Shown here: in pieces, positions 33,717-41,526 of the stretch
Position numbering within the stretch: the first letter of the stretch is position 1
How the letters are laid out: each line of letters begins with the position of its first letter
Assembly: GCA_947626975.1 (NCBI GenBank)
Contig: CANQUF010000009.1
Location: forward strand, 1-45,526
DNA from: an uncultured Clostridia bacterium
GTDB lineage: Bacteria > Bacillota > Clostridia > TANB77 > CAG-465
Reading direction: 5' to 3'
DNA: 45,526 nt
Position numbers and translations under genes: made by a program
Notes under the pieces: generated by a model
What the model saw: the letters and a program-made list of their open reading frames with translations, nothing else
Database searches by the model: none
Told to the model about the DNA's origin: nothing

Positions 33717-33932
33717 ATGCGAATTAATTCTTGTGAAATATCTAATAAAAAATATGTCCAAATTTATTTAACAGAAGATGAATTTAATAAACAAGAAACA
33801 AAAAATATACTTGAAGAATATAAACATAAGAAATATAGTGTTGCCACTTTTATAACAGGAAAAGAGAATTATCCAGAAATTCTCAAAAAAATTGTAAAAA
33901 AACAGGTTGAGATAAGCCATTATGTATGCTAA
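33717..33932 (+). CDS. Small protein upstream of the recombinase
   Basis: A 71-residue protein with MRINSCEISNKKYVQIYLT (a beta-strand start), a charged helix (EDEFNKQETKNILEEYKHKK), and FITGKENYPEILKKIVKK. GGGAG precedes the ATG. It has no close family I can name. Being small, in front of a serine recombinase and in the same direction, it could be a recombination directionality factor or a regulator; that is inference. A short hairpin (TGTATG/CATACA) follows the stop. Confidence 0.65.
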   Translation: MRINSCEISNKKYVQIYLTEDEFNKQETKNILEEYKHKKYSVATFITGKENYPEILKKIVKKQVEISHYVC

Positions 33933-33974
33933 CATACAAGACATAATCAATATCATGCGGTAAGGAGGGAAAAA

Positions 33975-35552
33975 ATGACAGTTGTAGGATATTGTAGATT
34001 GAGTCGTGATGAAGATAAAGAAAATTACACAAGTATAGAGGAACAAAAAAGAATTATTAAAGACTATGCAAGTTCTCGTAATTGGTTTATCTCAGACGAT
34101 GACTTCTACATAGATGACAATGTTTCGGGATATACTCTTAATAGACCTGAGTTTTCAAAAATGATTGAAAGAGTAAAAGAGGGAAAAATTGATGTAGTTA
34201 TAGCAAAAGATTTATCAAGAATAGGCAGAAATAATGGACGAGTATTAGTTTTAATAGATGAATTTAAAAATATGCAAAAAAATTTAATATTAGTATCAGA
34301 GATTGGCGGAACGTATGATGTTTTAAATGACAGAGATGATACTATTGGAATCACTACTTGGTTTAATGAAAGATATGTAAAAGATTGCTCAAGAAAAACA
34401 AGGGATCATATGTATTCTAAACAAAAAAATGGAAGACTAGTTATGGGTAATTATTATGGATATATAAAGGACAAAGAAGATATAACAAAATTATATGTTG
34501 ATGAAGAAATAAGACCTGTAATTAAGTTAATATATAAATTATATACTGAAGAAGGTCTTGGTAGAAAAAAGATTTGTGATATTTTAAATAGTAAATATAA
34601 TTACCCAACTCCATCTGTATATTATCAAAGTAAACATTTAGAAAGAGGAAGAATATATAAACATCCAATACAAAAGCTATGGTCAACTTATATGATAAGT
34701 AATATACTAAACAATGATGTATATTGCGGTACTTTAAGGACTCATAAAAAAAAGACTATTTCAATTAGAGGAAAAGCAATAAAACTTCCAGAAGAAGAAC
34801 ATTTTGTCTTTGAAGACCATCATGATGCAATTATTTCAAAGGAAACTTTTAAATTAGCACAAGAAATAAGAAAGAGAAAGGCAAGTACTAAAAGCACATC
34901 AGGAACTAGAAAAAGAAATTATATCTTTTCAGGCTTTTGCAGATGTGGTGATTGTGGTTTTGGAGTATCTGGAATTACAATAACAAGAAAAAATTCTCAA
35001 AAAGGATATGAATGTTCACAGTATAGAACTTATGGAAAATCAATATGCAAATGTCATGAAATAAAAGAAATTTATATACTTATTCATTTAAAGGAATTTT
35101 TGAAATTAACAAAGCAAAAATATATAGAAGAATTAAAAAAAATAGAAATTGATACTAAAACTAGTAATAAAGTAAATCAAAAAGAAAAGATTAAACTAGA
35201 AATTGATATGCTAAATGCTGAATATAAAATATTGATAAATCAAAAAATAAAAGATTTAACAAATAGTACAAATGAATATCAAAAAAAGATGATTGAAAAT
35301 ACATACAAAGAATTAGAAAAAAGTAAAATCGATAGGATTGATACACTTCAAAAAATGTTAAATGAAGATGAAGAAGAATTATCAAAAGAAAAGGTAAAAA
35401 AGTTAAAAACTACTATAGAGTATTTCAATGATATAATTTTGTCAGATGAACCTAATAGATATATTTTAGAATGTTTGATTGATAAAATATGGATTTATCA
35501 TGATAAAAGTATAAAATTTGAATTAAAACCAGATATTAAAAAAATAATTTAA
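33975..35552 (+). CDS. Large serine recombinase
   Basis: The 525-residue protein has a resolvase domain (about 1-150) with the nucleophile Ser10 in GYCRLSRDED, EEQKRIIKDYA, the AKDLSRIGRN active-site arginine motif and EFSKMI. A recombinase domain follows (about 165-290, YGYIKDKEDITKLYVDEE, GRKKICDILN, STYMISNILNNDVYCGTLR), then a zinc ribbon (FCRCGDCG...YECSQYR...C, about 315-355), and a long coiled coil (about 375-480). This is the TnpX/phiC31-type family that integrates and excises elements via attP x attB. TAAGGAGGG precedes the ATG. Confidence 0.95.
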   Translation: MTVVGYCRLSRDEDKENYTSIEEQKRIIKDYASSRNWFISDDDFYIDDNVSGYTLNRPEFSKMIERVKEGKIDVVIAKDLSRIGRNNGRVLVLIDEFKNMQKNLILVSEIGGTYDVLNDRDDTIGITTWFNERYVKDCSRKTRDHMYSKQKNGRLVMGNYYGYIKDKEDITKLYVDEEIRPVIKLIYKLYTEEGLGRKKICDILNSKYNYPTPSVYYQSKHLERGRIYKHPIQKLWSTYMISNILNNDVYCGTLRTHKKKTISIRGKAIKLPEEEHFVFEDHHDAIISKETFKLAQEIRKRKASTKSTSGTRKRNYIFSGFCRCGDCGFGVSGITITRKNSQKGYECSQYRTYGKSICKCHEIKEIYILIHLKEFLKLTKQKYIEELKKIEIDTKTSNKVNQKEKIKLEIDMLNAEYKILINQKIKDLTNSTNEYQKKMIENTYKELEKSKIDRIDTLQKMLNEDEEELSKEKVKKLKTTIEYFNDIILSDEPNRYILECLIDKIWIYHDKSIKFELKPDIKKII

Positions 35553-35559
35553 TAAAAAT

Positions 35560-35620
35560 TTATTCCATTGTATCAAAATAAGTTTTAAAAATAAAAAGTT
35601 ATTCCAATACATCAAAATAA
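35560..35620. repeat. Two direct repeats upstream of ATPase 3
   Basis: TTATTCCA-N4-ATCAAAATAA occurs at 35560-35581 and 35599-35620, period 39 bp. The second copy ends one base before the -35 box of the ATPase 3 gene. They are candidate regulator sites. Confidence 0.75.
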
Positions 35621-35621
35621 C

Positions 35622-35650
35622 TTTACAAATTTAAAATTTAATGTTAAAAT
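35622..35650 (+). promoter_or_regulatory. Sigma-A-type promoter of ATPase 3
   Basis: TTTACA (35622-35627) and TAAAAT (35645-35650) are 17 bp apart. The GAGGTG ribosome binding site (35657-35662) follows at once, so the leader would be very short. Confidence 0.55.
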
Positions 35651-35671
35651 GTATTTGAGGTGAGATGTACA

Positions 35672-36874
35672 ATGTTAATTAGAGAAAAATATTTAAATAA
35701 AATAAGAGATTTTTATGATGAAACATCTTTAATAAAAATAATATATGGCTTAAGAAGGAGTGGGAAATCAGTTATTTTGACTCAAATAATGGATGAAATT
35801 AAAAAAAATAATATTGATGATGAGCATATAATTTATATTAATTTTGAATCATTAGATTATAGCTTTATTAAAAATGCAAAAGATTTAAATGATTATATAA
35901 AAAGTCTAGTAAAAGATAAAAATAAGTATTATGTTTTTCTTGATGAAGTGCAAAAAGTTGAAGATTTTGAAAAAGGTATTAACTCTTTAAGAATAACAAA
36001 TCAATTTAGTATTTTTATAACTGGTTCTAATAGTAAAATGACATTTTTAGAATTATCAACAGATTTATCTGGTAGATATGTTAGTTTTAGAGTTTTACCA
36101 TTAACATTTAAAGAAGTTGTAGAACTTACAAAAACAAAAGAGAAGGACTACAAGAAATTGTTATTTGATATATTTGAATGGGGAAGCTTACCACAAAGAT
36201 TTTCTTTTGATAATGAAAGGTCGAAACTTAATTATATTTCAGATGTTTATGATTCAATATTACTAAAAGATGTAGTAGAGAGGTTAAATATAAAAGACAT
36301 TACTTCATTTAACAAAATTTTGCAATATGTTTTAGAAACGGAAGGAAAAGAATTTTCAGCAAATAATATTTTAAATTATTTAAAAAATGAACATCATGAA
36401 ATTGCAACAGATACATTATATAATTATTTAGAAGCTTTGTGTTCAACTTTTATTATGAACAAAGTTTATAGATATGACATTCAAGGAAAAAGTATTTTAA
36501 AGACATTAAATAAATATTATGTATCAGATTTAGGAGTAAAAAAGATAAAAACCAATAGTAAAGAAATAAATTATTCTATGGCATTAGAAAGTATAGTTTA
36601 TAGTGATTTATTGTCAAAAGGATATGATATATATATTGGAAAAACAAAAAAAGGAGAAGTAGATTTTGTAGTAACTAAAAATAAAGATTTTAAATATATA
36701 CAAGTTTGCTATAAATTAGCTTCAGAGGAAACGAAACAAAGAGAATTTGGAGCATATAAAGGAATTAATGATTCATATCCTAAGTATATTATATCTTTGG
36801 ATGATGAAGATTACTCAAAAGATGGGATTCAACATATCAATATATTTGATTTTCTATTGAATGATGATTTTTAA
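35672..36874 (+). CDS. AAA_14/DUF4143 family ATPase (ATPase 3, element cargo)
   Basis: A 400-residue member of the AAA_14-DUF4143 family. Seen: Walker A GLRRSGKS at 26-33, Walker B YYVFLDEVQKV near 86-96, the IFITGSNS motif, LSGRYV, and a C-terminal domain with KGEVDFVVTK. The catalytic-type E-I-K of DUF4143 is replaced (YIQVCYKL), so the nuclease-like site is probably degenerate. The ATG at 35672 follows GAGGTG; the GTG at 35660 lies within that site. It is the last gene of the element and stops one base before its right arm. It could be an accessory or maintenance function of the element. Confidence 0.9.
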   Translation: MLIREKYLNKIRDFYDETSLIKIIYGLRRSGKSVILTQIMDEIKKNNIDDEHIIYINFESLDYSFIKNAKDLNDYIKSLVKDKNKYYVFLDEVQKVEDFEKGINSLRITNQFSIFITGSNSKMTFLELSTDLSGRYVSFRVLPLTFKEVVELTKTKEKDYKKLLFDIFEWGSLPQRFSFDNERSKLNYISDVYDSILLKDVVERLNIKDITSFNKILQYVLETEGKEFSANNILNYLKNEHHEIATDTLYNYLEALCSTFIMNKVYRYDIQGKSILKTLNKYYVSDLGVKKIKTNSKEINYSMALESIVYSDLLSKGYDIYIGKTKKGEVDFVVTKNKDFKYIQVCYKLASEETKQREFGAYKGINDSYPKYIISLDDEDYSKDGIQHINIFDFLLNDDF

Positions 36875-36906
36875 TCCCCAAATTTAGAGACTTTACCCCC
36901 GTATGT
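36875..36906. other. attR junction of the element
   Basis: The terminal arm TCCCCAAATT (36875-36884) is the inverted copy of the left arm. GACTTTACCCCCGT (36889-36902) repeats the D-F-T-P-V codons, followed by TGT for the catalytic cysteine. Confidence 0.75.
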
Positions 36907-37503
36907 ACTACGGAAATAATTGCATTTGCTAAAGTATATCCAGAGTTTAAAAAAAGAAATTGTGAACTTTTAGGTCTATCAATTGATAGCGTACCATCAC
37001 ATTTAGCTTGGGTAAATGATATACATAGATCTACAGGGATAGAAATTCCATTTCCAATAATATCTGATTTAAATATGAAAGTTGCTAATATGTATAATAT
37101 GATTGCTCCTGATATAAATTCAACTCAAACAGTACGTAGTGTATTTATTATAGATCCTAATCAAAAAATTAGAGCAATACTACAATATCCAATGCAAGTT
37201 GGAAGAAATATAACTGAAATTTTAAGATTGCTTGATAGCTTACAAACATGTGATTCAAAAGAGGTAGTTACGCCTGCTAATTGGTTACCAGGTCAAGCAA
37301 CAATAGTTCCCTCACCTAAGACATATAACGAATTAATAAAGAATAAAACAAATATAATGGGATATAACTGTATGGATTGGTATCTTTGCTTTAAAAATGA
37401 CATGAATAATACAAATATGATGAATAATAATATTCAATATAATGACAATATTATGCAAAACAATTGTAATTTTAATTGTATGAATAAATTTGACAATATG
37501 TAG
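36889..37503 (+). pseudogene. Prx6-type peroxiredoxin, C-terminal segment (split gene)
   Basis: In frame from 36889 this reads D-F-T-P-V-C-T-T-E with the peroxidatic Cys at 36904-36906. It continues with YPEFKKRNCELLGLSIDS, IPFPIISDLN, the catalytic-Arg region TVRSVFIIDPNQKIRAIL, YPMQVGRNITEILRLLDSLQ and TPANWLPGQATIVPSP, all typical of Prx6-class enzymes. The last 35 residues are a Met/Asn-rich tail with two Cys, unusual for the family. There is no start codon or ribosome binding site at its 5' end. It would be translated only after excision of the element. A small membrane protein follows 18 bp later. Confidence 0.9.
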
Positions 37504-37521
37504 TATTAAGGAGGAGATTAT

Positions 37522-37659
37522 ATGGATGAGTTTTGTGGAAATAACCAAAATAATTCCTGCTTAACAGGAAATCATCTTTTTGGAAATAATTGTATAATTA
37601 TTATACTTGCTATCATATTTTTATTATTTTGTTTTGGAGGAAACAATAAGAAATGTTAA
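37522..37659 (+). CDS. Small one-TM Asn/Cys-rich protein
   Basis: A 45-residue protein: an Asn-rich head (MDEFCGNNQNNSCLTGNHLF), a hydrophobic run (IIIILAIIFLLFCFGG), and an NNKKC end. TAAGGAGGAG precedes the ATG. The pattern recalls the tiny YjcZ/sporulation-type membrane proteins, but I claim no family. It lies just after the peroxiredoxin frame and shares its Asn/Cys-rich style, so both may belong to one transcription unit. Confidence 0.65.
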   Translation: MDEFCGNNQNNSCLTGNHLFGNNCIIIILAIIFLLFCFGGNNKKC

Positions 37660-37799
37660 CTAATAAATAATTATCCTTAATTTTTTCATCAAACAAGATT
37701 AATTAATTTATATATTAACAGTTAAGTTTGTTATTATATATACATAAATGGTTTATTTACACATATAAAAAATTTCATAATTATAATTTATTTAAATTG

Positions 37800-37827
37800 T
37801 ATAACATAGTATATTTACTATGTTATA
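37800..37827. repeat. Perfect 12-bp hairpin in the 37660-38160 gap
   Basis: TATAACATAGTA pairs with TACTATGTTATA across TATT. No T-run follows, so it is either a weak terminator or a protein site. The 501-bp gap also has ACAGTTAAG at 37718-37726 and the promoter at 38077; the rest is AT-rich without visible genes. Confidence 0.6.
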
Positions 37828-38076
37828 TTAATTTATAAATTTTATTAAGGAAAATTTACTCTAATATTTTTTTATTAAAAATTACTAAATATGAAACAAA
37901 ATAATTTAAATAACAATATAATAAAAAAGGTAATTATTGGAAAATAAATACTAAAATTATTTAAATTTATATGTAATTTTTATATCTCTACTATATGCTT
38001 AATTTTTTATTCCAAGACTTTTTTATCATACCCTAAAAAAGTAATATTTTTAAGAATATTATTTTCATATTGAACA

Positions 38077-38105
38077 TTGACTTTGACATAATAAGATGTT
38101 ATAAT
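38077..38105 (+). promoter_or_regulatory. Sigma-A promoter of the secreted repeat protein
   Basis: TTGACT (38077-38082) and TATAAT (38100-38105) have 17 bp between them. The leader is about 50 nt and ends in AAAGGAGG. Confidence 0.7.
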
Positions 38106-38160
38106 ATAAGCAGATTGGAATACATTTCAATCAAGTATAATAAAAAAGGAGGTAAAAGTT

Positions 38161-40575
38161 ATGAAAAAAACATTTAAAAAAGTATTAGCTATATCATTTG
38201 TAGCACTATTTTTGCTAACTGGTATAACTATTCTACACACAAATAGTATTTCTATCTCAGGAATATTAAATAATTTCGAAGATGAATTAAAGATTGCAGA
38301 AGTTCCAGTAGCAAAAAAATCTGAAGCTGAGATTCAAAAACTAAAAGAAGATACAACAATAGAAACTCAAAAAGCTCAAGAAATAAAAGAAACAAATAAC
38401 CAAACTCAAATTAACCCTAATGAAAAATCATTAGTAGAAGTTTCAAAAATAACTGAACCAGAAAAACAAGTTCAAGAAACAAATGAAACAATTATAGAAG
38501 ACAAACAAGTAGAAAAAACACAAGAACCACAACCAGAAATTAATTTACCAAGAATAGATGAACTAAAATTTGAAATTTTTAAGAATGATGAAATTGAAAA
38601 TCAAACAGAATCTGAACAACATGTTCATACTTTTAGTGACTGGGAAATTACAGTTACTCCAACTTGCACATTAAATGGTCAAAAAGTAAGAAAATGTACA
38701 GAATGTGGTGAAATAGAAAAATCTACTATAGAGCCATTAGGGCATAAATTAGTAGATACAATAGTAGAAGCTACATGTACATTAGCTGGAACAAAAGTAA
38801 CAAAATGTACAGAATGTGACTATATTACAAATCTAGAAATTATATCATTACCAAAAGGACATAGCTATGGAGAGTATGTAAGTGATAACAATGCTACATG
38901 TACTAAAGATGGTACTAAAACAGCTACATGTATTAATTGTAAAGACAAAAAAACAATAACAGATGTTGATTCTAAACTTGGTCATACATTTGTATCACTA
39001 GATAATTCAGTTGCTCCAACTTGTGAAACAGATGGAAAAGAATCAGATAAAAAATGTTCTTCTTGTGGAGAAATAATATATGGTGCTGTAATTAAAGCTA
39101 CTGGTCATAACTATAGTGAATATGTAAGCGACAACAATGCTACATGTACTAAAGACGGTACTAAAACAGCTACATGCATTAATTGTAAAGACAAAAAAAC
39201 AATAGCAGATGTTGATTCTAAACTTGATCATACATTTGTATCACTAGATAATTCAGTTGCTCCAACTTGTGAAACAGCTGGAAAAGAAGCAGATAAAAAA
39301 TGTTCTTCTTGTGGAGAAATAATATATGGTGCTGAAATTAAAGCTACTGGTCATAACTATGGTGAATATGTAAGCGATAACAATGCTACATGTACTAAAG
39401 ACGGTACTAAAACAGCTACATGTATTAATTGTAAAGACAAAAAAACAATAGCAGATGTTGATTCTAAACTTGATCATACATTTGTATCACTAGATAATTC
39501 AGTTGCTCCAACTTGTGAAACAGCTGGAAAAGAAGCAGATAAAAAATGTTCTTCTTGTGGAGAAATAATATATGGTGCTGAAATTAAAGCTACTGGTCAT
39601 AACTATGGTGAATATGTAAGCGATAACAATGCTACAGAACAAGCAGATGGTACTAAAACAGCTACATGTGTTAATTGTGGAAATAAAGTAACAGAAATTG
39701 ATGTTGGTTCTAAACTATCTCCTCAAGTTAATACATTAGAAGCTAAGGATATGGTTGCTTTAGCAAAAGTACCTGAAGACCTTGATGTTCAAGAATCTAC
39801 AAATACTGAATCAACTGGAATGAATAAATATAACATAAATGGTGACACTATAACTGTATATCGTGGAGGAGACTACGGATATGTAGATTTTGCTAAATTC
39901 AGATGTGACTTAACTGCTTGTGTAGGTTTTGATGGTAAGAGTGAGATTCTAGAAGGTAGAAGGGGCGATTCAAGTGCAACAGTATCAGCTCCTGCAGCAA
40001 AAGAAGGATATAAATTCAAAGCTTGGGTAAAAGTAGCTGACGAAGAAGTAGGTAAAACTATGGTTTCTGTATATGAAGCTCAATATGAAAAAGTTCAAGA
40101 AACTAAAATTACAACTTTAGAAAATAATTCAGAAGTTGCTTTAGCACAAGTACCTCAAACTGCTACAAAAGATTCATGTGACTGTAATATTAACGGACAT
40201 AAATGGAATGAAACTGGTACAGCATGTGAATGTGAACACTGTAAACAAGATGCTCAAGATCCTGAAAGTGGAAAAGTTTGGTGGTCTTGCTGGGGCAATG
40301 AAGAAGAAGAATACAAACGTGCTGCAATCTGGTGGGTAAACTTTAACTGTGATACTAGCAAATGTGTAGGTTTTGATGGCGGTAAAAGTTATATATCAGA
40401 AGGAAGAAGAGGAAGCATTAAAAATATAACAATGAGTGCACCAAATGCTAAAGAAGGCTTTACATTTGTCGGATGGTATAATAATGGCTCAAAAATTACA
40501 GACAATAAAGATATAACTGTTTCTTGGGAAAACATGGATAAATGTTACGAAGCTAGATATGAAGCTATAAAATAA
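38161..40575 (+). CDS. Large secreted Cys-rich repeat protein
   Basis: The 804-residue protein has a signal peptide (about 1-30, FKKVLAISFVALFLLTGITI) and a Glu/Gln-rich linker (40-155). A row of short modules with C-x-x-C pairs follows (about 156-520; KCTECGEIEKSTIEPLGH is typical). Three 82-residue near-identical copies and a partial fourth come next. Two C-terminal domains (about 555-640 and 695-804) each contain CVGFDG and EGRRG, then an InlB-repeat-like AKEGFTFVGWYNNG. No LPXTG, SLH or other wall anchor is seen. Such modules occur in gut Firmicute surface proteins; binding partners are unknown. The C-x-x-C pairs may bind zinc or form disulfides. Confidence 0.85.
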   Translation: MKKTFKKVLAISFVALFLLTGITILHTNSISISGILNNFEDELKIAEVPVAKKSEAEIQKLKEDTTIETQKAQEIKETNNQTQINPNEKSLVEVSKITEPEKQVQETNETIIEDKQVEKTQEPQPEINLPRIDELKFEIFKNDEIENQTESEQHVHTFSDWEITVTPTCTLNGQKVRKCTECGEIEKSTIEPLGHKLVDTIVEATCTLAGTKVTKCTECDYITNLEIISLPKGHSYGEYVSDNNATCTKDGTKTATCINCKDKKTITDVDSKLGHTFVSLDNSVAPTCETDGKESDKKCSSCGEIIYGAVIKATGHNYSEYVSDNNATCTKDGTKTATCINCKDKKTIADVDSKLDHTFVSLDNSVAPTCETAGKEADKKCSSCGEIIYGAEIKATGHNYGEYVSDNNATCTKDGTKTATCINCKDKKTIADVDSKLDHTFVSLDNSVAPTCETAGKEADKKCSSCGEIIYGAEIKATGHNYGEYVSDNNATEQADGTKTATCVNCGNKVTEIDVGSKLSPQVNTLEAKDMVALAKVPEDLDVQESTNTESTGMNKYNINGDTITVYRGGDYGYVDFAKFRCDLTACVGFDGKSEILEGRRGDSSATVSAPAAKEGYKFKAWVKVADEEVGKTMVSVYEAQYEKVQETKITTLENNSEVALAQVPQTATKDSCDCNINGHKWNETGTACECEHCKQDAQDPESGKVWWSCWGNEEEEYKRAAIWWVNFNCDTSKCVGFDGGKSYISEGRRGSIKNITMSAPNAKEGFTFVGWYNNGSKITDNKDITVSWENMDKCYEARYEAIK
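38857..39717 (+). repeat. 246-bp tandem repeats within the secreted protein gene
   Basis: Copies begin at 38857, 39103, 39349 and 39595 (last partial, with TGTACTAAA changed to GAACAAGCA). The period is exactly 246 bp or 82 codons. Copies 2 and 3 are almost identical at the DNA level, so copy number could change by slippage or recombination and assembly may collapse copies. Confidence 0.95.
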
Positions 40576-40638
40576 ATTAATATCTAAATTTAATAAATAT
40601 TAAGAAGTGACTTAATAATATTATAATTTTAACATATT

Positions 40639-40680
40639 ACACTAGGGATTTTTGAATATACAAATTTCCCTAGTGTTTTA
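40639..40680. terminator. Terminator after the secreted protein gene
   Basis: ACACTAGGGA (40639-40648) pairs perfectly with TCCCTAGTGT (40667-40676), followed by TTTTA. A-rich inner bases extend the stem. Confidence 0.8.
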
Positions 40681-40805
40681 TTATTATTGAAATTATTATA
40701 ATAAGAATAACTATAAAATATTTTGATAGTATATTTATAAGATATAATAAAAAATGGAATTTAGAATATTTAAAGTATGTATTAACATATTAACGTATTT
40801 TAATT

Positions 40806-41516
40806 TTATATATATTTTTTATTTAGTTCTTCTTTTACTATATCGTAATCTGGCATAAAACTTTTTAAATATTGCCAATATGCTTTTGAATGATTCATAT
40901 ATTTTATATGACACATTTCATGTAATACTACCGATTCAATTGCTCTTTTACTATATTTAGCAAGTTCTGTATTAATACTAATATTTCTATTAGAAGTGCA
41001 TCTTCCCCATGCACTTTTCATAAATTTTAAACTACATTTATTAACATGAAGACCTGTTAATTTTTCATATTTAAAAATTAGTTCTTTTACTACATCTGAT
41101 AACATAAATTTATATATTTCCTGTTTTACTATATTTAAAATATTATCTAATCCTTCTTTATTTTCAGATTTATATAAAATAGGTAAATATATTAGTACAA
41201 TCATATTTTTCATATCTACTTTAAAATTAATATCAGAGTTTGTATACTCAATTTGAATTTTATACCAATTTGAAAATATTCTAATACTATTTTTATTTTC
41301 TATATTATTTTTTTTAATTAATTTATATTTTTCTAAATTATTGAATATCCACTTTAACTTTGAATTTACAAATTTATCAATAATTTTATCGTTTGTATTT
41401 ATAGGGACACTGACATAGACTTTATCCTCGTTAACATGTATATACATATTTTTTATTTTCTTTTTGTATATTATATAGTTTATTTTATTTCCATTATATT
41501 CTGCTATCTTTTCCAA
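40806..41516 (-). CDS. YgjP/DUF45-type metallopeptidase
   Basis: The 236-residue protein has the DUF45/YgjP layout: an N-terminal beta domain (KIKNMYIHVNEDKVYVSVP), a helical middle, WGRCTSNRNISINTEL, and the zinc motif VLHEMCHIKYMNHSKAYW (H-E-x-x-H plus a downstream His). Partners and substrates are unknown for most members. It starts with TTG at 41516, supported by GAGGTGA that overlaps the stop of the upstream radical SAM gene; a plain ATG is not available nearby. Confidence 0.9.
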   Translation of the reverse strand: MEKIAEYNGNKINYIIYKKKIKNMYIHVNEDKVYVSVPINTNDKIIDKFVNSKLKWIFNNLEKYKLIKKNNIENKNSIRIFSNWYKIQIEYTNSDINFKVDMKNMIVLIYLPILYKSENKEGLDNILNIVKQEIYKFMLSDVVKELIFKYEKLTGLHVNKCSLKFMKSAWGRCTSNRNISINTELAKYSKRAIESVVLHEMCHIKYMNHSKAYWQYLKSFMPDYDIVKEELNKKYI

Positions 41517-41526
41517 TACTTCACCT

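Larger units (their letters stand above)
33422..36897 (+). mobile_element. 3.48-kb serine-recombinase intervening element
   Basis: The element splits the peroxiredoxin gene. Both ends carry the D-F-T-P-V codons (12 of 14 bases identical) and 10-bp inverted arms (33437-33446 and 36875-36884). The contents are a 71-residue small protein, a large serine recombinase and an AAA_14/DUF4143 ATPase, all on the plus strand like the host gene. The ATPase stop is one base before the right arm. I see no transfer, replication or resistance genes. The left 286 bp (33431-33716) hold no gene, only a short CPKC-containing run and A-rich sequence. Confidence 0.85.

Noticed and set aside
38088-38105. Promoter using the TTGACA at about 38083
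   Set aside because: Only 11 bp lie between it and TATAAT; the TTGACT six bases upstream gives the proper 17 bp.
39043-39477. Two antisense frames with similar proteins opposite the secreted repeat gene
   Set aside because: They are mirror readings of the 246-bp repeats in the sense gene; no ribosome binding sites.
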